Positions 58,729 through 64,000 of a stretch of DNA of 64,000 nt are shown one piece after another. The number at the start of each line of letters is the position of its first letter. Position 1 is the stretch's first letter. The DNA lies in assembly GCF_019249245.1 (NCBI RefSeq), contig NZ_JAESDK010000018.1, positions 1 through 64,000 on the forward strand, written 5' to 3'. The position numbers and the translations under genes were made by a program. Origin of the DNA: Alteromonas lipotrueiana. Lineage in GTDB: Bacteria; Pseudomonadota; Gammaproteobacteria; Enterobacterales; Alteromonadaceae. The notes under the pieces are model-generated. The model was not told the DNA's origin. It searched no databases and worked only from the letters and a program-made list of their open reading frames with translations.

Positions 58729-61512
58729 TTACAGTGCGCTAATGGTCTCAAATTGCTCACGCAACTTTGCCAGTTGCTTTTGAGCTTCATCCAGTTTGCC
58801 GCGTTCTTTTTCAATTACCGCATCAGGTGCATTGCTAACAAACTTTTTGTTCGACAACTTACCTTCGGTTCGACTCAGATCTTTTTCGGCTTTTTCCATC
58901 GCACGTTTAATACGTGCCAGCTCTGCTTCTTTATCAATCAGGCCGGCCATAGGAATAAGAATTTCCATATCCTGTACCAATGCCGTCGCACTGGCGGGCG
59001 CGGTTTCTTTAGCTTCCAATACAGTAATGCTGTCAAGACGTGCCAACCGGTCGATAAACGGTCGGGCAATATTAAGACGGCGCGCATCGTCGTCGTTTAC
59101 ATTGCGTAACAACGCATCCAGGGGTTTGTTAGGTGAAATGTCCATCTCGCCACGAATATTACGGATACCCACAATAAACCGTTTTACCCACTCAATGTCG
59201 CTAAGTACCTGAGTATCTTGCAAGCTGCTATCCTGTTGTGGGAAAGGTTGCACCATAATACTTTGAGTTTCGCCATTTTCAGATTGCTTTACTGCGCTGA
59301 GCGGCGCCACTTTTTGCCAGATTTCTTCGGTAATAAATGGCATAAAGGGGTGTAATAAACGCAATGTGCTTTCTAAAATATTAATAAGCGTGTAGCGAGT
59401 ACCGCGCTTTTGCGCTTCGCTACTGGTTTCACTGTTTAACACCGGCTTAGTTAGCTCTAAGTACCAGTCGCACAACTGATTCCAGGTAAATTCGTAGGCG
59501 GTTTGGGCGGCAATATCAAAGCGATAATCGGCCAGCGCATCTTCAAACTCTTTCAGCGTTTTCTGGAACTGAGCGCCTATCCAGCGGTCGGCCAGGCTAA
59601 GCTCCATTTCGCCTCCATCACGGCCAGTATCATGCTCTTCGGTGTTCATTAGCACAAAGCGTGATGCATTCCAGATTTTGTTACAAAAGTTGCGATAACC
59701 TTCAACCCGGTTCATATCAAAATTGATATCGCGGCTGGTAGACGCCATTGCCGCAAAGGTAAAGCGCAAGGCGTCAGTGCCGTAAGCCTGAATGCCGTTC
59801 GGAAATTGCTTACGGGTACGCTTAGCAATTTTTTCGGCCAATTGCGGTTGCATCATGCCCGACGTCCGCTTGTTCACTAATGCGTCAATATCAATGCCAT
59901 CAATAAGGTCGATAGGATCAAGTACATTACCTTTAGACTTCGACATTTTATCGCCGCTTTCATCACGGATAAGCCCGGTAATATAAATGTCTTTAAACGG
60001 AATCTGACCGGTGAACTTTTTGGTCATCATGATCATTCTGGCAACCCAGAAGAAAATAATATCAAAGCCGGTAACTAACACCGAAGAAGGTAAAAAAGTC
60101 TCCAGTTCTTCGGTTTTTTCAGGCCAGCCCATTGTCGCAAACGGCCATAGCGCCGATGAAAACCAGGTGTCCAGAACGTCTTCATCCTGACGCAACTTCA
60201 CCTCATCAGACAAGCTATGTTTGCTGCGTACCTCATCTTCGGTACGGCCAACGTAAATGTTGCCCTGGTCGTCATACCAGGCTGGGATCCGATGGCCCCA
60301 CCACAACTGACGTGAGATACACCAGTCCTGGATATTGTGCATCCACTGATAGTAGGTTTTGTTCCAGTTTTCAGGTACAAACCGAATCTCACCCGACTCT
60401 ACCGCTTCAATAGCCGGCTTAGCCAGAGATTCAACCGCCACATACCACTGGTCGGTTAAAAAGGGCTCAATAACCGCATTGGTACGATCGCCGCGTGGCA
60501 CTTTAAGCTTATGATCCTCAACTTTGACCAGATGCCCGCTAGCATCCAGATCGCTGACAATCTGTTTACGCGCATCAAAGCGGTCAAGTCCCCGATAGGC
60601 TTCAGGGACTTCATCGTTAATTTTAGCATCAGCGGTCAGTACATTGATCATCGGCAAGTTGTGCCGCTTACCCATGTCATAGTCGTTAAAGTCGTGCGCA
60701 GGGGTTATTTTGACGCAGCCGGTACCAAACTCCGGGTCTACGTAATCATCAGCAATAACCGGAATTAACCGGCCGGTAATCGGCAATTTAATTTGTTTGC
60801 CAACCAAATGCTGATAACGCTCATCTTCAGGATGCACAGCCACCGCCGTGTCGCCCAGCATGGTTTCTGGGCGGGTGGTTGCTACCACCAGCTCTCCAGA
60901 GCCATCTTCCAGTGGGTAACGCATGTGCCACATGTGGCCATTTTCTTCTTCGTTCAGCACTTCCAGATCAGACACGGCGGTGTGCAGTACCGGATCCCAG
61001 TTTACCAAACGCTTACCGCGATAAATCAGGCCTTCGTCATGCAGTTTAACAAAGACTTCGGTAACCGCAGACGACAAGTTGTCGTCCATGGTGAACACTT
61101 CGCGATCCCAGTCGGGCGAGGTGCCTAACCGACGCATTTGCTGGGTAATGGTGCCCCCGCTTTGTTCTTTCCAGTCCCAGATTTTTTCGACAAATTTTTC
61201 GCGGCCTAAATCGTGACGGGTTTTATTTTGAGCATTTAGCTGACGTTCAACTACCATCTGCGTCGCAATACCGGCATGGTCGGTACCCACCTGCCACAAT
61301 GTGTTATCGCCCTTCATGCGATGATAGCGGGTTAACGCATCCATAATAGTTTGTTGAAAACCATGACCCATGTGCAGACTGCCGGTCACATTAGGCGGTG
61401 GCAACAATATGCAATAGGGCTCTCCGTGGCCAGATGCTTTAAACATGCCGGAGGCTTCCCATTGCTTATAACACTGCTGCTCAATGGATTTCGGTTCGAA
61501 GGTTTTATCCAT
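58729..61512 (-). CDS. valS: Valyl-tRNA synthetase
   Basis: Class I synthetase charging tRNA-Val, with an editing domain. 927 residues from the ATG at 61512. HIGH as HMGH near residue 45, KMSKS in [13 protein letters not shown] near 555, and a C-terminal coiled-coil tail ([20 protein letters not shown]). It lies 14 bp after holC. Confidence 0.98.
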   Translation of the reverse strand: MDKTFEPKSIEQQCYKQWEASGMFKASGHGEPYCILLPPPNVTGSLHMGHGFQQTIMDALTRYHRMKGDNTLWQVGTDHAGIATQMVVERQLNAQNKTRHDLGREKFVEKIWDWKEQSGGTITQQMRRLGTSPDWDREVFTMDDNLSSAVTEVFVKLHDEGLIYRGKRLVNWDPVLHTAVSDLEVLNEEENGHMWHMRYPLEDGSGELVVATTRPETMLGDTAVAVHPEDERYQHLVGKQIKLPITGRLIPVIADDYVDPEFGTGCVKITPAHDFNDYDMGKRHNLPMINVLTADAKINDEVPEAYRGLDRFDARKQIVSDLDASGHLVKVEDHKLKVPRGDRTNAVIEPFLTDQWYVAVESLAKPAIEAVESGEIRFVPENWNKTYYQWMHNIQDWCISRQLWWGHRIPAWYDDQGNIYVGRTEDEVRSKHSLSDEVKLRQDEDVLDTWFSSALWPFATMGWPEKTEELETFLPSSVLVTGFDIIFFWVARMIMMTKKFTGQIPFKDIYITGLIRDESGDKMSKSKGNVLDPIDLIDGIDIDALVNKRTSGMMQPQLAEKIAKRTRKQFPNGIQAYGTDALRFTFAAMASTSRDINFDMNRVEGYRNFCNKIWNASRFVLMNTEEHDTGRDGGEMELSLADRWIGAQFQKTLKEFEDALADYRFDIAAQTAYEFTWNQLCDWYLELTKPVLNSETSSEAQKRGTRYTLINILESTLRLLHPFMPFITEEIWQKVAPLSAVKQSENGETQSIMVQPFPQQDSSLQDTQVLSDIEWVKRFIVGIRNIRGEMDISPNKPLDALLRNVNDDDARRLNIARPFIDRLARLDSITVLEAKETAPASATALVQDMEILIPMAGLIDKEAELARIKRAMEKAEKDLSRTEGKLSNKKFVSNAPDAVIEKERGKLDEAQKQLAKLREQFETISAL

Positions 61513-61526
61513 ACTTACTCTCAATA

Positions 61527-61949
61527 TTACGCTGACTTAAACTGCATCTGGCAGCCAGCCTGCTGAAATTGTTTATAACGAATTCGCGCCGCTTTTTTGG
61601 CTTCGTCAGCCATGGGCACAAAGTCTATGATTTGCTGAAATTGCCCCATCGACTGAGGCACAGTTTCACTAAGATTTACCAACACATGACGGCGACTTAG
61701 CTGCTCGGGTAGCCAGCACAACTCAACCGGTGTACCTGCAGGCGGGCCTTCACCAGCCATATTATGAGGCACAAAGCGATCGGCGGGCAGTTGCCATAAT
61801 AAGTCGTCCAGAATCTCTGCCTGAGTTTGACTGACACAGAGCACTACGCACCGCTGTTTGTTTGCAAAAGCGTTGGCAATAAGTTCGCAGGCCCTGACCG
61901 GACCTGCATCTTTATTATCTTGTAATTGATAAAAACTGACTTGGGGCAT
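61527..61949 (-). CDS. holC: DNA polymerase III chi subunit
   Basis: Clamp-loader subunit that contacts SSB. 140 residues with family landmarks ([38 protein letters not shown]). AAGGTG precedes the ATG. It sits between pepA and valS, the common gammaproteobacterial order. Confidence 0.95.
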   Translation of the reverse strand: MPQVSFYQLQDNKDAGPVRACELIANAFANKQRCVVLCVSQTQAEILDDLLWQLPADRFVPHNMAGEGPPAGTPVELCWLPEQLSRRHVLVNLSETVPQSMGQFQQIIDFVPMADEAKKAARIRYKQFQQAGCQMQFKSA

Positions 61950-61955
61950 TACACC

Positions 61956-63461
61956 TTAGTCCTCGTGGCTAACACCGGCACGGTTCATCAAAAACTGTGA
62001 CAGCATTGGAACGGGACGCCCTGTAGCACCTTTGTTTTTGCCGCTACGCCAGGCAGAACCGGCGATATCAATATGCGCCCAGGTATACTTTTTGGTGAAT
62101 CGTGACAAGAAACAACCCGCAGTAATAGAGCCAGCAGGGCGTCCGCCCAAATTGGTCATATCGGCAAACGGGCTTTCAAGCTGATCCTGATACTCGTCCC
62201 ATAATGGCAAACGCCATGCGCGGTCTGAGCTTTGTTCAGATGCACTAATCAGCTCGTGAGCCAAAGGATTGTGCTGACTCATTACTGCACTGGCATGCGA
62301 GCCCAGCGCAATAATGCAGGCGCCGGTTAGGGTGGCCACGTCAATCACCAGTTCGGGCTCGTAGCGTTCAACGTAGGTTAGCGCGTCGCACAATACCAGC
62401 CGGCCTTCTGCATCAGTATTTAACACTTCAACAGTCTGGCCCGACATTGTGGTTAAAATGTCGCCCGGACGATACGCTTTACCGTCAGGCATGTTTTCAC
62501 AGCCGGCCAGTACACCAATGACATTAACCGGCAGGTTCAATTCGGCAATGGTATGCATAGTGCCCAATACCCCAGCGGCGCCGCCCATGTCGTACTTCAT
62601 TTCGTCCATGCCATCACCTGGCTTGATAGAAATACCGCCCGAGTCAAAAGTCAGACCTTTGCCCACAAGTACAATAGGCGCCTGATCAGCAGGACCACCA
62701 CGATGATGAATAATGCTCATCATGGATTCGTTTTCAGAACCCCGGCCTACCGCCAGGTACGCCTGCATCCCCAGCTCGGCCATTTGAGCTTCATCTACTA
62801 ACTCTGAGGAAACCGATTCATAATTCGTCGCCAGCTTTTGCGCCTGTTCCCACAAATAGGCTGGGTTACAAATGTTAGGTGGCATATTAGCCACATCGCG
62901 GGTTGTTTTTGCACCTTCGCTTACCGCCAGCCCGTGTTCTATAGCACGTTCACCTACGGTTAATTCGCGGCGGGTAGGAACATTGAACACCATTTTACGT
63001 AAGGGGCGACGTGGCTCACCTTTTTTCGTTTTAAGATGTAAAAAGGTATACAACGAATCCTGGGTGGCCTCGACCGCCTGGCGCACTTTCCAGTAAGTAT
63101 CACGACCTTTAACATGCAGTTCGGTTAAAAAGCACACGGCTTCCATTGAACCGGTTTCGTTCAGGGTTTTGATGGTTTTGGCGATGATTTGTTTGTATTG
63201 GCGTTCGTTTAGCTCACGCTCTTTGCCACAACCTACCAATAACACCCGTTCGCTCAGAACGTTGGGTACATGATGTAACAACAGCATTTGTCCGGCCTTG
63301 CCTTCCAGGTCACCGCGGCGCAACAGATTACTGATATAACCTTCGCTTATCTCATCTAACTGCTCAGCTACCGCGGTCAGGCGGCGTGGCTCAAACACCC
63401 CGACGACAATACACGCACTGCGCTGTTTTTCAGGGCTACCACTTTTTACACTAAACTCCAC
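61956..63461 (-). CDS. pepA: Leucyl aminopeptidase (cytosol aminopeptidase)
   Basis: M17 metallopeptidase removing N-terminal residues; in enteric bacteria also a DNA-binding factor. 501 residues. Metal and active-site motifs are [17 protein letters not shown] and [16 protein letters not shown]. It starts at GTG 63461 with GAGGTG upstream. It is divergent from lptF, as in many gammaproteobacteria. Confidence 0.97.
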   Translation of the reverse strand: MEFSVKSGSPEKQRSACIVVGVFEPRRLTAVAEQLDEISEGYISNLLRRGDLEGKAGQMLLLHHVPNVLSERVLLVGCGKERELNERQYKQIIAKTIKTLNETGSMEAVCFLTELHVKGRDTYWKVRQAVEATQDSLYTFLHLKTKKGEPRRPLRKMVFNVPTRRELTVGERAIEHGLAVSEGAKTTRDVANMPPNICNPAYLWEQAQKLATNYESVSSELVDEAQMAELGMQAYLAVGRGSENESMMSIIHHRGGPADQAPIVLVGKGLTFDSGGISIKPGDGMDEMKYDMGGAAGVLGTMHTIAELNLPVNVIGVLAGCENMPDGKAYRPGDILTTMSGQTVEVLNTDAEGRLVLCDALTYVERYEPELVIDVATLTGACIIALGSHASAVMSQHNPLAHELISASEQSSDRAWRLPLWDEYQDQLESPFADMTNLGGRPAGSITAGCFLSRFTKKYTWAHIDIAGSAWRSGKNKGATGRPVPMLSQFLMNRAGVSHED

Positions 63462-63708
63462 GATGACACCTCGCTATTATCCATTTCGTGTTTGCAGAAA
63501 TACAAAAATCACATAACGTTTTACGCTACTTTTGTGTTTTAATACACAGCTTAACTTGCATAGAGCATACAGATACAGCTAAGTTGCTAGTCCAGCACTT
63601 TTTCGCTGTATAACGGTGTAATGCGCAATTTCCATGCAATCAGGCACGCAGTTAAAGAAGTAAACGTATAAAAACGTTTAGTTTACTCAAATTTGCGTGT
63701 TCTTTCAC

Positions 63709-63714
63709 TATAAT
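63709..63714 (+). promoter_or_regulatory. Likely -10 box for lptF
   Basis: TATAAT 25 bp before the lptF ATG; the best -35-like sequence upstream (TTTACT, 63682) is spaced 21 bp, longer than ideal. The exact promoter is uncertain. Confidence 0.4.
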
Positions 63715-63738
63715 ACCACTTTTTCCAGTAGGGCTCAC

Positions 63739-64000
63739 ATGCTGATATTTCGCTACCTGATTAAGGAAACGCTGAAGTCACAGCTCGCAATTTTCTTCAT
63801 TTTAATGGCCATTTTCATCGCGTTAAGGTTTGTTCGAGTATTAGGCGATGCGTCTGATGGTGATATACCCGCCGGCTTAGTAATGGGTTTTTTAGGGCTC
63901 TATGCCCCCATCCTGGCGTCTTTAATACTGCCCATTAGTGCTTATCTGGGCATTATGCTGGCGCACGGGCGTATGTATGTAGACAGCGAAATGACTGTGC
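63739..64000 (+). CDS. lptF: LPS export permease LptF, 5' part only
   Basis: The first 87 codons of an LptF-type permease of the LptBFG transporter (MLIFRYLIKETLKSQLAIFF, PISAYLGIMLAHGRMYVDSE). It runs off the window end. lptG would be expected next. Confidence 0.92.
   Translation, partial: MLIFRYLIKETLKSQLAIFFILMAIFIALRFVRVLGDASDGDIPAGLVMGFLGLYAPILASLILPISAYLGIMLAHGRMYVDSEMTV

Noticed and set aside
59164..59173. GGATACCCAC in valS, and similar one- or two-mismatch words in typA (near 33490) and erpA (near 24548)
   Set aside because: Each lies in conserved coding sequence and is no more frequent than expected for near-matches.

Overview
The window looks like chromosomal DNA of a marine gammaproteobacterium, most likely Alteromonadales (Alteromonas-like). 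The evidence is the typA / glnA-DUF4124-glnL-glnG block, a large TonB-dependent receptor followed by tryptophan halogenase-like genes, the divergent pepA-holC-valS // lptF arrangement, rraB, and gammaproteobacterial-type protein sequences throughout. No rRNA, tRNA, phage or CRISPR array was seen.

Layout. 1-1910 is a gene-poor repeat region (192-bp units carrying a dispersed decamer, plus an interrupted small ORF). 1911-7802 is gltB-gltD. 8.0-9.2 kb holds two small genes (a secreted protein and a DUF2726 protein). 9.3-11.8 kb is mtnN-cobD-btuF-like. 11.8-14.7 kb is a repeat-rich gap, then DUF2721, GNAT and FAD oxidoreductase genes with overlapping ends. 14.7-18.7 kb is tyrS divergent from mepM-like and anmK. 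18.7-24.9 kb holds an SRPBCC gene, a lone HUH (Y1) transposase, a VF530-type gene, a long PLP enzyme divergent from a D-2-hydroxyacid dehydrogenase, a GST gene and erpA. 25-32 kb holds a DUF6776-like protein, a CLC channel, hemJ, a YecA-like protein, an unusual Nramp protein, a PatB/MalY-type lyase and a receiver protein. 32.3-39.3 kb is typA and the nitrogen regulon core (glnA, DUF4124, glnL, glnG) with visible sigma54 and NtrC sites. 39.6-45.6 kb is a TonB receptor plus two halogenases. 45.7-50.8 kb is a TolC/HlyD/ABC operon divergent from a LysR regulator. 50.8-58.3 kb holds an HPt-HD-GYP protein, plsC, rraB, a putative GlyGly-CTERM protein, and a Tat-exported binding protein next to a hybrid kinase. 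58.7-64 kb is valS-holC-pepA and the start of lptF.

Nitrogen assimilation is the best-connected theme. GltBD and GlnA form the GS-GOGAT cycle. GlnL/GlnG should control glnA through NtrC boxes upstream of a -24/-12 promoter, and another NtrC palindrome lies just before glnL.

The most unusual signal is the decamer GGACACCCAC (reverse GTGGGTGTCC). I count 19 exact copies, and 27 when the first base may be A. About 0.12 exact copies would be expected by chance in 64 kb on both strands. Copies lie in gaps and inside genes, in several reading frames, and in AnmK two of them sit in stretches that look like extra peptide. They concentrate at 0-0.9, 11.4-23.6 and 29 kb, with one outlier at 44.7 kb, and are absent from the large housekeeping genes. 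A second striking item is an ABC exporter subunit (48115-49788) whose ATP-binding motifs all appear lost although its reading frame and operon are intact.
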